A DNA stretch of 64,000 bases from Bacteroidota bacterium (GCA_013288945.1 JABDAZ010000010.1:1-64000); one strand, 5' to 3'; positions 20,500 to 29,844 are shown, numbered from the stretch's first letter. The notes: a model not told the origin generated them from the letters alone. Program-made: numbers and translations.

Positions 20500-20531
20500 A
20501 AATAAAATTAACATACATGTTAATTTTATTT
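20500..20531. repeat. Perfect 15-bp-arm AT-rich palindrome (operator or terminator)
   Basis: AAATAAAATTAACAT-AC-ATGTTAATTTTATTT between the transposase operon and the DUF4160 operon. Confidence 0.75.
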
Positions 20532-20578
20532 TGATTAATTAATATAAATGAATATTTTTGTTCTTAATGACATTATAG

Positions 20579-20806
20579 ATGAATTATGGCAACAATAAGA
20601 TAAAGATAAAAATTTATGTTGGAGACCACCCTCCTCCACACATCCATTTACATAGGAAAGATCGGTCGATTACACGGGTTGCTCTGCCAACACTTTTATT
20701 ATTATCAGGAAAGCCTCTAAATAAAGAAGAATTGGATTTGGTTATAGAAAAATATGACCTTTTATGCGAAGAATATGATAGAATAAATCCAAAAAAACAT
20801 CAATAA
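20579..20806 (+). CDS. DUF4160-family protein
   Basis: KIKIYVGDHPPPHIHLHRKDRSITRVALPTLLLLSGKPLNKEELDLVIEKY. Confidence 0.85.
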   Translation: MNYGNNKIKIKIYVGDHPPPHIHLHRKDRSITRVALPTLLLLSGKPLNKEELDLVIEKYDLLCEEYDRINPKKHQ

Positions 20807-20812
20807 AAAATT

Positions 20813-22327
20813 ATGAATAAGTGGGATTACATAGAATATCAGAAAATTATTAACGCAAAAATTGATGACCGTTTAATATCAATAACCTTTGCTAATAATG
20901 ATAAAGTTGATATTTCTATAAATACTTTTTTGCCGCAAGAATCTGAGAAAATTGAACCTGGGACGATTTCATTTTCAGATTATGAAATTTCTATTAGAGC
21001 CACTCCTGAAGATATTATAGTTCCATGGGATAGGATACGTGTGCTAAGTGATAAGGATTTTGCAAAGGAAATGGTTAGGTTGGCAGGAGAGAATCATAAG
21101 TTAACAGGGTTGAGGCTTAAAGCACTTCGTGAAAAAAAGAATATTAAAAGCGGCGATCTTGCTTTCATTTCTGGAGTTACTCCACAAACCATTTCACGAA
21201 TTGAAAAAGGACATACAGATGTAAGTTTTGGCACCTTAAGAAAAATTTTAGCTGCAATGGGTTACTCTTTAAAAGATTTAGTTGCACAAGAAACATTGCA
21301 AGAAACTTTAAAACCTATTTCGACTTTCAATGAAATTCTTAAAAAGCTGAACAAATTAGGCTTAGGAACTTCTATAATCAACAAAATCCTGCCTTTGGAA
21401 ATTCAAAGTCAGGTTGGTCAAAGAAAAGATGGATTACCGGAACTATTGATCAATGAAATAACTTTTCATTTGAATAGGATTTTTGGATGGACAGGCACGG
21501 AGATTTTAGAAAACGAACATTTATCATTTAATGAGAGTCCTGCACAGATCGCATATTTTAAAACCCCTTCAAAAGGAAATATAAACCAAATAAAAGCCTA
21601 TTCCCATTATGCATTTTATCTTGCAAATATTGTCAACAATATCAATATTACAAAACCTTCAATTGATTATCCAGGCGATTTAGAAGAATTCAAAACGACA
21701 TTTTATAAAAAGTATCAGCAACTTGATTTAGAAAATTTAATCAATTATTCTTGGGACTTGGGTATCTGTATAATTCCTTTAAATGATCAGGGCGTTTTTC
21801 ACGGAGCCTCGTGGAATATTGAAGGGAAGCATGTCATAGTCTTAAAACAAAGAACCCAGGCACACGCCCGATGGATATTTGATTTGCTCCATGAACTCTA
21901 TCATGTATTCGTTCATTTGGAACAATCAAATACATCAGTAATAGAAATCGAAGAACTTAATCCGTATTCGAATAATAACTCAATTGAAGAAAAGGAGGCT
22001 AATGCTTTTGCTGACCAATTCATTTTTAATCATAAAGCTGAAGAAATAGTCCATAAATCATTAGAAAATGCGAATTATAAATTAGACCAACTTAAAAAAG
22101 CAGCAATTGCAATTTCAAAACAAACAAAAATCAGGGTTGATTTTATTGCAAATTATTTAGCCTTTAGATTACAGATGAACGAAAAGAATTGGTGGGGTTC
22201 TGCTAATAGTTTACAGATAATAGATCCGGATCCATTTTATATTGCCAAAAAAGTATTGAATGAAAGGGTCTCAATTGAAAATCTTAATACAATTGATAAA
22301 AACTTACTTGTATCAGCCTTAAATTGA
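20813..22327 (+). CDS. DUF2442-like + XRE HTH + ImmA/IrrE metallopeptidase fusion
   Basis: N-terminus DUF2442-like (LISITFANNDKVDISINTFLP...IIVPWDRIRVLSDKDF); HTH LRALREKKNIKSGDLAFISGVTPQTISRIEKGHTDVSFGTLRKIL (approximate); zincin motif FDLLHELYHVFVHL with EKEANAFADQFIF. Confidence 0.88.
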   Translation: MNKWDYIEYQKIINAKIDDRLISITFANNDKVDISINTFLPQESEKIEPGTISFSDYEISIRATPEDIIVPWDRIRVLSDKDFAKEMVRLAGENHKLTGLRLKALREKKNIKSGDLAFISGVTPQTISRIEKGHTDVSFGTLRKILAAMGYSLKDLVAQETLQETLKPISTFNEILKKLNKLGLGTSIINKILPLEIQSQVGQRKDGLPELLINEITFHLNRIFGWTGTEILENEHLSFNESPAQIAYFKTPSKGNINQIKAYSHYAFYLANIVNNINITKPSIDYPGDLEEFKTTFYKKYQQLDLENLINYSWDLGICIIPLNDQGVFHGASWNIEGKHVIVLKQRTQAHARWIFDLLHELYHVFVHLEQSNTSVIEIEELNPYSNNNSIEEKEANAFADQFIFNHKAEEIVHKSLENANYKLDQLKKAAIAISKQTKIRVDFIANYLAFRLQMNEKNWWGSANSLQIIDPDPFYIAKKVLNERVSIENLNTIDKNLLVSALN

Positions 22328-22337
22328 ATAAGCTAAT

Positions 22338-22985
22338 ATGCAAAAGAGAAAAAAATTTACACGGGTAGTCCCAGACGAAATTAAAGTATCGGAATTAAAG
22401 ATTGATGATGTAACATGTGGTGCAACTAAATGCGATGAAGGATACCATTGCTACAGTAAAAAGAAAACGAGTTTAAGAAAATATGGGGAACAAAGAGTTT
22501 GTAAGGAATGCGGCACCGATTTAATTGATTGGGAACGGATTCACAAGAATGATATTAATGATTCAGACTTTGTATTTGAACAACTAAGAACAGAAATTAT
22601 TAGACATGTATTCTGGCATAACCAAATTCAGGTGGAAGCATTACACGCAACATACTTACAAGGCAAAACTAAAACTCGTGAAAAAGCACTACGGCTTTTG
22701 AAATCCAGGATTGGAAAGTATAATAATTTTATGGATGGACGACAAACTCCAATGGGAAAAGAGGAGATAGTCAATTATGCACAGCATGCAACAGCTACCT
22801 GCTGCAGACAGTGCCTGGAAGCCTGGCACAACATCAAAATGGAAAAGCCCTTGACAGAACAAGAGCTTAACTTTTGCACCGATTTAGTAATGAAATATAT
22901 TACTGAAAGGGTCCCAAAATTAAGTGCCGATCCGGTTGATGAAGAAATTGCAAAAAAATTATCTTATGAACATAATAAACACTGA
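22338..22985 (+). CDS. Zinc-binding protein with DUF4186-like C-terminus
   Basis: Cys clusters CGATKCDEGYHC and CKECG; C-terminal GRQTPMGKEEIVNYAQHATATCCRQCLEAWHNI resembles DUF4186. Confidence 0.75.
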   Translation: MQKRKKFTRVVPDEIKVSELKIDDVTCGATKCDEGYHCYSKKKTSLRKYGEQRVCKECGTDLIDWERIHKNDINDSDFVFEQLRTEIIRHVFWHNQIQVEALHATYLQGKTKTREKALRLLKSRIGKYNNFMDGRQTPMGKEEIVNYAQHATATCCRQCLEAWHNIKMEKPLTEQELNFCTDLVMKYITERVPKLSADPVDEEIAKKLSYEHNKH

Positions 22986-23964
22986 AGAAATTTCATCAAA
23001 ATATAGACAAAAGGGAATTAACCTCAGCGAAAAATCGCTATCAATAACAAACTTCAAGGGCTCAGAGCAAGAGAAAGATTTGAGGGAACAACCAAATTGT
23101 GACGGATTTGGGAGAATAAGGCATTTTAAATTACATCCTTCAGAAGATTGGCCAATAAATCCTCTACCTATTATTCCTGCGGCGAAATATTTGGGTATAA
23201 AGCAAACAGATGAACTGAGGGCACAAGTATTTCAGAATTCCGTATGCAACTGGCGATGCTGGTATTGTTATGTAGATTTTAAACTGTTGAATGGAGATAG
23301 CAGGTTTTCAAGTTATCTAACAAGTAATGATTTACTTGATTTATATTTAAAAGAACCCAACCCTCCTTCATTAATTGATTTATCGGGTGGTCAGCCTGAC
23401 CTGACACCGGAATGGATTCCCTGGATGATGGAAGCTATTATTGAAAAAAATCTTCAGGATAAAATACTTCTTTGGTCAGACGATAATTTAAGTAATGATT
23501 ATTTTTGGCGTTACCTTTCTACAGATCAAATTGATTTAATTACTTCATATAAAATGTACGCAAGAGTTTGTTGTTTTAAGGGAATTGATGAAACATCATT
23601 TTCAATAAACACAAAGGCGGATCCAAAATTATTTTATAACCAATTTGACTTATTCAAACGCCTTCGTAGTATAAAAATCGATTTGTACGCTTATATTACG
23701 CTAACAGCCCCACCGGAAACAAATTTTGAAAAGTCAGTACCCTTGTTTATGGACCACATACAATCTGTTGATGAAAAATTTCTGCTAAGGATTGTACCAT
23801 TAAAAATTTTTGAATTTGAACCAACAAAATCAAGGAATGATATAAATAAAGCTGAACTTCTATCAGGTCAGGAAAAAGCTATTGTGATTTGGAAAAGAGA
23901 AATGAAAAAAAGATTTTCAGAAGAAGAGAGAAATTTACCAATAACAAATATTTATGAGCCCTAA
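22966..23964 (+). CDS. Radical SAM domain protein
   Basis: SVCNWRCWYCYVDF (CxxxCxxC) and LIDLSGGQPDLTPEW (GGxP-type). Start chosen at the in-frame ATG 22966, overlapping the upstream gene. Confidence 0.9.
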   Translation: MNIINTEEISSKYRQKGINLSEKSLSITNFKGSEQEKDLREQPNCDGFGRIRHFKLHPSEDWPINPLPIIPAAKYLGIKQTDELRAQVFQNSVCNWRCWYCYVDFKLLNGDSRFSSYLTSNDLLDLYLKEPNPPSLIDLSGGQPDLTPEWIPWMMEAIIEKNLQDKILLWSDDNLSNDYFWRYLSTDQIDLITSYKMYARVCCFKGIDETSFSINTKADPKLFYNQFDLFKRLRSIKIDLYAYITLTAPPETNFEKSVPLFMDHIQSVDEKFLLRIVPLKIFEFEPTKSRNDINKAELLSGQEKAIVIWKREMKKRFSEEERNLPITNIYEP

Positions 23965-23992
23965 ATTTTTCATGTAACCCAAGCCTTTTCCA

Positions 23993-25276
23993 ATGAACAA
24001 AGCATATTTAAGAAAATCTGTTTTACGCATCTGCCAGCAACCCCGGACTTTTGAATACATAAGCAAAAATACAAAAGGTCTTTACCCAAATTATCTAACC
24101 GATATTTTGAGGGAGCTTGGTGACGAAGATTTAATTACTTATGTTAATGATATGTGGGTGGTCAAACAAATAAAAGTAGATGATGACAAATTGCAACTTT
24201 TTCCACCAGAGTCAAAACTTTATTTGCAAAAGTATATGGGCTATTTTGACTTTTTGAAAACGCCCCACCCCTTAGATTTTGAATGGAGAAATTCTACAGC
24301 TAGTTTGAATAGATTGCTAAATAAAATCCAAACGTTTTTACTTCCTAAAGACAAACTTTTATTTTTAGGTATGCCAACTTTATTCGCAACAGCAATTCAA
24401 AAAGATATTCCTTATGTAACTAGCCTTATTGAACGTAATAAACCTATCATAACTGGATTAAATAAAATACATAACGGGAGTAATAAATTTAGAATAATCG
24501 AAGCAGACTTATTCAGAATAAATCCTGAAATTATCGCTGAACATTTTTGTGTAGTAATGGATCCACCATGGTATACACCACATTTTAAACAATTCATGTG
24601 GGTAGCGGCTAAAAGTATTTGTCTAAACGGAATGGTTGCAATTAGTTTGCCCCCCATTAATACAAGGCCAAATATTTTAGAAGAAAGATTAGAATGGTTT
24701 ACTTTTTGTCAAACTCTTGGTCTGTGTTTGGAAATACTAGAACCGGAGCAGCTTGAATACGCGATGCCTTTCTTTGAGTTTAATGCCTTAAGAGCTAATG
24801 GAATTCAAGATGTGATGCCTTTTTGGCGAAAAGGAGATTTGGCTATATTTAGAAAAATCGGAAATACAGATCTTCCACGACCAAATCATGAATCTATAAA
24901 TAGCGAATGGGTTGAGAGAGAATTTAATTCAATAAGATTAAGGATAAAAACAAATCATAATTCTGCTTCGGTTAACCCAAATTCTATTCCTTTAATTATA
25001 GAATCAATTGTAAAAGGAGATATCTTGCCGACAGTTAGCAATAGGGATGAAAGAAGAAACGAGGCTAATTTATGGACCTCGGGAAACAGAATCTTTAAAG
25101 TCAATGATCCTTTTGTTTTTCTATCTTGTTTGGATTCTGTTCTCTCTGGAACGAACATTACCGAAAACGAAAATCTAGTTACCGATTTTATTGCAGTTGT
25201 TATCAAAATAGAAAATTCAGAATACAAAGAATATCTAGAATGGATTTATTATGAAATGGAAAGACAAATTAATTAA
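23993..25276 (+). CDS. SAM-dependent methyltransferase-like protein with N-terminal winged helix and DPPW motif
   Basis: N-terminal wHTH-like segment (YLRKSVLRICQQPRTFEYISKNTKGLYPNYLTDILRELGDEDLITYVND); LLFLGMPTLFATAI and FCVVMDPPWYTPHFKQF. Confidence 0.65.
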   Translation: MNKAYLRKSVLRICQQPRTFEYISKNTKGLYPNYLTDILRELGDEDLITYVNDMWVVKQIKVDDDKLQLFPPESKLYLQKYMGYFDFLKTPHPLDFEWRNSTASLNRLLNKIQTFLLPKDKLLFLGMPTLFATAIQKDIPYVTSLIERNKPIITGLNKIHNGSNKFRIIEADLFRINPEIIAEHFCVVMDPPWYTPHFKQFMWVAAKSICLNGMVAISLPPINTRPNILEERLEWFTFCQTLGLCLEILEPEQLEYAMPFFEFNALRANGIQDVMPFWRKGDLAIFRKIGNTDLPRPNHESINSEWVEREFNSIRLRIKTNHNSASVNPNSIPLIIESIVKGDILPTVSNRDERRNEANLWTSGNRIFKVNDPFVFLSCLDSVLSGTNITENENLVTDFIAVVIKIENSEYKEYLEWIYYEMERQIN

Positions 25277-25769
25277 TGATTTACTTGATTCATTAAAAAA
25301 GGATATGTATTGGTCCCGGTTAATTTACAACGCTATTCACGAAAATAAAATAAATATACATCTTGCAATTTTTAACGAACCGTTTTTAAGCTTGATTATT
25401 GCAAAAAAGAAAACTATGGAATCCAGGTTTTCAGTTAACCATGTTTCACCTTACAATAAAATTAATTCAAATGATATTGTATTAATAAAAAAATCTGGAG
25501 GTAACGTTGACGCTATATTCACTGCAAAAAATATTAAATATTTTAGAAATCTTTCTTCAGACAAAATTTCAATTTTAAATGAGAAATATGGCAATCAAAT
25601 TGGCTGGGACATTGATCCAGAATTTCTTAAAAATAAATCTGGCGCAAAATATTTGACATTAATGGAAATTTCCCATTTAAAAACGTTAGCTCCAATTGAA
25701 GTAGGTAAAAAGGACAAGACCGGCTGGTCTGTTATAAAGTTAGGTTTAAAGAACACACTATTTGAGTAA
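25251..25769 (+). CDS. ASCH-domain-like protein
   Basis: LAIFNEPFLSLIIAKKKTMESRFSVNHVSPYNKINSNDIVLIKKSGGNVDAIFTAKNIKYF matches the ASCH pattern (P-x-L-x-x-I-x-x-GxKTxExR). Confidence 0.75.
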   Translation: MKWKDKLINDLLDSLKKDMYWSRLIYNAIHENKINIHLAIFNEPFLSLIIAKKKTMESRFSVNHVSPYNKINSNDIVLIKKSGGNVDAIFTAKNIKYFRNLSSDKISILNEKYGNQIGWDIDPEFLKNKSGAKYLTLMEISHLKTLAPIEVGKKDKTGWSVIKLGLKNTLFE

Positions 25770-25784
25770 TAAAAATAATTAACA

Positions 25785-26333
25785 ATGTATGATCTGACAA
25801 TAGGAATAATTGGAAAGATTTCAGTAGGAAAATCCAGCATAGCTAGAGCATTGCATGAAAAAACAGGTATTCCATATACTTCATTCGGCAGTTATCTTGT
25901 TGCATATAGCAAACTCAATAATTTGCCAATAGATAGAACCTCTCTTCAAAATTTGGGCAATAAGTTTATTAAAGAAAATTCTCAAACTTTTCTTAGTAAT
26001 GTACTTAAGAATGTGACTACTAAATCCAATATAGTAATTCTTGAAGGAATACGTCATGTAGATATTTTGGAATCCATAAAAAAAATAAATAAGAAAGTTT
26101 TATTCATTTTTATCGATGCTTCACCTGCAATAAGATACGAAAGGTACCTCAACAGGCAGCCGGAAAATATAGTACCTGTTGGCTTCGATGAGTTTCTGCA
26201 AAAAGATAATCATGTTGTAGAATCTGAAATTGACTTATTAAAGCCTCAATGCGACCTAATAGTCGATTCTGAAAAGTTAACCGTAAATGAGGTTTTGGAT
26301 TTTATCTATCTATTTATTAAACCACATCTTTGA
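25785..26333 (+). CDS. P-loop nucleotide/nucleoside kinase-like protein
   Basis: Walker A GIIGKISVGKSSIARAL; VILEGIRHVDILESI; FIFIDASPAIRYERYLNR. Confidence 0.8.
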   Translation: MYDLTIGIIGKISVGKSSIARALHEKTGIPYTSFGSYLVAYSKLNNLPIDRTSLQNLGNKFIKENSQTFLSNVLKNVTTKSNIVILEGIRHVDILESIKKINKKVLFIFIDASPAIRYERYLNRQPENIVPVGFDEFLQKDNHVVESEIDLLKPQCDLIVDSEKLTVNEVLDFIYLFIKPHL

Positions 26334-26551
26334 GCTATTTGTTGTAATGAATTTAGATAAATAAAAGATTTTATATTATTGTTTAATCGAAGTGTAAAAA
26401 CCGCCTTGATATTTTGCATCTATTAGTTCTGTAAAAAGATTAAATTTTAAACGTGCAACTCAAACTAAATCATTCTGATTATCAGACTCAGTTAATCAAG
26501 AATTGGATTTTCAAGCAAATTAGATTAATCTCCTACTGAGTAAAAAATTAT

Positions 26552-26833
26552 TTATTCAAGATAGTTTTCAATCTTTTCCCCAATGACAGATGTAAAATCA
26601 TCACTTATGTTTTTATTGAATTCCGGATAGTTTTCCCGCTGCAACCACACAGCAAAATTATCGTAGTCTTCTATAGCTTCCATTTCAATTTCAATTTTGT
26701 GAATTGTATTTGGGGTATCTGATTGAAAGTAAAGGAAAGAGAAATATCTGTTATCTGCTGAATGAAGGGCTTCCACTGTGCCCTTATAAACGACGCCATC
26801 AAAAGCAAATTCAATTTCAAAACTTTCTTCCAT
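26552..26833 (-). CDS. Small hypothetical protein
   Basis: Intact 93-aa ORF (MEESFEIEFAFDGVVYKGTVEALHSADNRYFSFLYF); no known domain. Confidence 0.55.
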   Translation of the reverse strand: MEESFEIEFAFDGVVYKGTVEALHSADNRYFSFLYFQSDTPNTIHKIEIEMEAIEDYDNFAVWLQRENYPEFNKNISDDFTSVIGEKIENYLE

Positions 26834-27229
26834 TATATAGTTTACGAAACAATATCACAATACATGCCAATAACCTGAGCAAATCCATCAATTAAATAAC
26901 ACTACTGGAGAATCAAAAATTTCCTGGCCTGTGATTCCGCTATCCTCCCACTCAACAATGCAACAAACTGGTTAGGATAATGAGGTTCGTAAAATTCAAA
27001 CTCCTGCTTTGCATCAGCAGAGTCTGAATATTCTTTTGTTTCAAATAATATTTCATCAGCAATTTGCCAGACATTTTCAAAATCTGAAATGCGGCCTTTA
27101 AAAAGTATAATTTAATAGAGGGTATCAAATAATTCTGCTGATCAGCAATCATTCTTAACTTGCAGTAAAACATAGCAAAGCATGGAATTTAATATTACAG
27201 ATTGCCAAAACACCTGTTGGCTGCCGTTA

Positions 27230-27486
27230 TAGTCTTCGCTTAATTGATTTGAAAATCGACAAAGTTCAGTCACGAGGACATGGGCCAAATGCAGATGTAC
27301 GTCAACTATTATGACCGTATCATTAAAACTGCTGAAGAAAATCAAACCATCAGTATATATCATGCAAGCAGGAAAATAAAGCAGGCTGAAATTCACCTTG
27401 CCGGAAAAGCAAAAAAACGATCTTTCCCAAAGAATATAAAAATGCGCTGCCGAGTAATACAGATTTAAAGAAACAACTGGAGTAAA
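27230..27486 (+). pseudogene. Remnant of a DUF1016/YhcG-type PD-(D/E)XK nuclease
   Basis: LIDLKIDKVQ in one frame, (HED)MGQMQMYVNYYDRIIKTAEENQTI in another, and EYKNALPSNTDLKKQLE* in a third; this order matches the DUF1016 C-terminus. Confidence 0.6.
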
Positions 27487-27490
27487 TTAT

Positions 27491-29347
27491 TTATCCATCC
27501 AGCTTTTCTTTTTCCCTGAAAAAAACTTCCAGTTTGCTTACGAGCAATTCGTTTATTTTAAAATAGGTGGGAGATTTGTCAAAAAGAAAATCAAGTTTAT
27601 CTGCTCCCATTGAAAGAGTTACAAAAGGAATGTTGTCAACAACACAGTCATAATCTTCATCCATCAAAAATTTCTTTCTGTTGACCGGGCAATGTTCGTC
27701 CTTAGCTTCAAAATACAATATCCTTTTCGCTACAGGATAATCGGATTTTAATCTGTAATACTCCAGGTAAGGTTTAGAAATAGGGCTGCCGTCGGGGTTG
27801 TTAAGCAGTAAGGTATATACCACCAAATCACTTTCACCAAAAAAATCAAGTTCTTGGTGAAGGGCGGAAAAATGGTTGGAGATAACATGCTGGTATAAGC
27901 GGTGGAATTGTGAAAAGAAAATGCGAAGATTGCCGGATATAACCGCTTTATCCCAATTGCCAGATGCCTGTGCCGTCATTTCACGGGTGGCAACGCGGTA
28001 GCAGCGTGCGGCAGAGGAATATCCACCCGCTTCCAGCAGGTTCATATAATAGTTCACGAGGTTTATATTATAGTAAACGGAGGTGATGGAGATTTTAATA
28101 GCGGGTACGTACCCCTGGTCGATTTTGTTCTGTGCAATGATTGCTTTTCTTTGTATATAATCCGCTGCAGCAGGTCTCATATAATTATCAAGGTCATGGT
28201 TGTATGCTGTAATTCCCTGGGCAAACGAATGTTCTGCTTCTATTATGAGGGGAAGGATTCTGAAAAGATAATGCTTTACCTTTGAAAGTTCGTACCGGTC
28301 TTGGTACTTTTCCAAGCCAAGCAGGAAGTAAAAGCTGTCAATAAAACTGATTATAAATTCATTGGCCATGAACAAATCGGGAATGCTGAATTTATGTTTC
28401 CCGATAATCCGGAAAACTTCCGGTTTGATCAACTGGTAAGCATACCTGCGTGGTGTTTCCGCAATGTTCGCCCGGTCGTTACTCATAATAAGTACCAGGG
28501 CACCATCTTGGAAAGCTTTTAACATGTCAAAGGTTCCATCCATTTTAATTTCACGGATAATTGCTTTATTGCTACCGTATTCGACGGGATATAAAACAAA
28601 AGATACCCTTGAAATAGTATATTGAATGATCCCCATGCCAATTTTCCAGTAATTAAAATAACGAATCGCTTTTATTGCTTTAAATTCCCGGTCGAGGATA
28701 TCATTATAATGATCAAGAAACTGGTAAATTTCTTTATAAAAACCACTGAATACAGAAGAGGGTTCCCGCAATTTACTTTCTAGCAACCTGACTTCCTCCC
28801 TGAGTTTTTCATTATCCGATTTGATATCATCAAAATCAGATAATTTATATCGGTACAAATTGCATATAGCAGTCCAGGCGTTAATATATGCATTGCTTTT
28901 GCCATCAATACAATTTTCAGGGGGAATAACGATTGAAAAGGATTTAGTTTCTTTTTTACCCGCAATGGCTGATAAATCATTTACATCCATAAATCTCCAG
29001 TAGGCTTTATGGTTTTTCCGGTCAACCACTATCATAAAAACAGGGAGCACGCTTATTTTGCAATAGGCAAAAAATTTCTTGGTGGTTTGATATTTGGGGA
29101 ACTTCAGGTTTGAGGCAGCAAGCGTCTTCACCTGCACTTCGATTTTACCTGCCGGCATTCCCGAGGCATCTGTAATTTCAATATAACCATCAATATTGGG
29201 GGTTTTATCCATTTCCCGGATAGAAGCTTTGATATATTTTTTGTCAACTAGGTACAGCAAAATCGCAACAGAGTCCATTTCAGCCTCAGATGATTGAGGA
29301 TAAGATGCAGGTTGATCACCAGCTGTTTTTTGTTTCTTTTCTTTCAT
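27491..29347 (-). CDS. DUF4365-like N-terminal domain protein, unknown C-terminal region
   Basis: DSVAILLYLVDKKYIKASIREMDKTPNIDGYIEITDASGMPAGKIEVQVKTLA...PVFMIVVDRKNHKAYWRFM. Confidence 0.75.
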   Translation of the reverse strand: MKEKKQKTAGDQPASYPQSSEAEMDSVAILLYLVDKKYIKASIREMDKTPNIDGYIEITDASGMPAGKIEVQVKTLAASNLKFPKYQTTKKFFAYCKISVLPVFMIVVDRKNHKAYWRFMDVNDLSAIAGKKETKSFSIVIPPENCIDGKSNAYINAWTAICNLYRYKLSDFDDIKSDNEKLREEVRLLESKLREPSSVFSGFYKEIYQFLDHYNDILDREFKAIKAIRYFNYWKIGMGIIQYTISRVSFVLYPVEYGSNKAIIREIKMDGTFDMLKAFQDGALVLIMSNDRANIAETPRRYAYQLIKPEVFRIIGKHKFSIPDLFMANEFIISFIDSFYFLLGLEKYQDRYELSKVKHYLFRILPLIIEAEHSFAQGITAYNHDLDNYMRPAAADYIQRKAIIAQNKIDQGYVPAIKISITSVYYNINLVNYYMNLLEAGGYSSAARCYRVATREMTAQASGNWDKAVISGNLRIFFSQFHRLYQHVISNHFSALHQELDFFGESDLVVYTLLLNNPDGSPISKPYLEYYRLKSDYPVAKRILYFEAKDEHCPVNRKKFLMDEDYDCVVDNIPFVTLSMGADKLDFLFDKSPTYFKINELLVSKLEVFFREKEKLDG

Positions 29348-29844
29348 GGTAAGATGTTTTCATCAATAATACCCGGATAAGTAAGCGCTACCTGCCGGGT
29401 GGTGATTTCTTCAATTTCGAAAGTCCGGGAACCGAACCGCAATTTGAACGATGCTGAATGTTCGTTAACATGAAAGAAATGACATATTGCACCATAATGT
29501 GTCTTAAATTGATCAGTTACATAATGCAGCCAGCGGAAGATTTCGTCTGCCTGTTTTACTACCAGCAAACTATGCCTGCTCATCATTCGCCCGATGCCGG
29601 GATTATGGTATATAGTCCCCTTAATATCCGTCATTCCTAAAGAGAAGCCATTATCCCATGCAGTTTGCCTTTCAACTGCCGTTACCTCTGGATAAATCTT
29701 AATTATTTTTTCATCCATGTACGCGGCTATCGTATCCGGGAAATGTGTATGTAGAATTTCTATCCATTTGGTATCGCCAAAGGTTCCTTCCGTATGGTTA
29801 TCAGTACCCATAAAAATGGCTTTTTTTGTCAGAAACAAATACAA
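29344..29844 (-). CDS. Hypothetical protein
   Basis: 166-aa ORF overlapping the start of the DUF4365-like gene; same-strand cluster. The true start may be the internal Met (MGTDNHTEG...). Confidence 0.6.
   Translation of the reverse strand: MYLFLTKKAIFMGTDNHTEGTFGDTKWIEILHTHFPDTIAAYMDEKIIKIYPEVTAVERQTAWDNGFSLGMTDIKGTIYHNPGIGRMMSRHSLLVVKQADEIFRWLHYVTDQFKTHYGAICHFFHVNEHSASFKLRFGSRTFEIEEITTRQVALTYPGIIDENILP

Noticed and set aside
15650-20500. Classical IS66 insertion sequence with terminal inverted repeats and tnpA/tnpB
   Set aside because: No matching terminal inverted repeats seen by eye at either side and no TnpA/TnpB-like ORFs; only the TnpC-like domain is present within the fusion.
26704-27468. 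Short plus-strand ORFs 26704-26895 and 27280-27468 as genes
   Set aside because: The first is antisense to a better ORF; the second is one frame of a decayed DUF1016 remnant.
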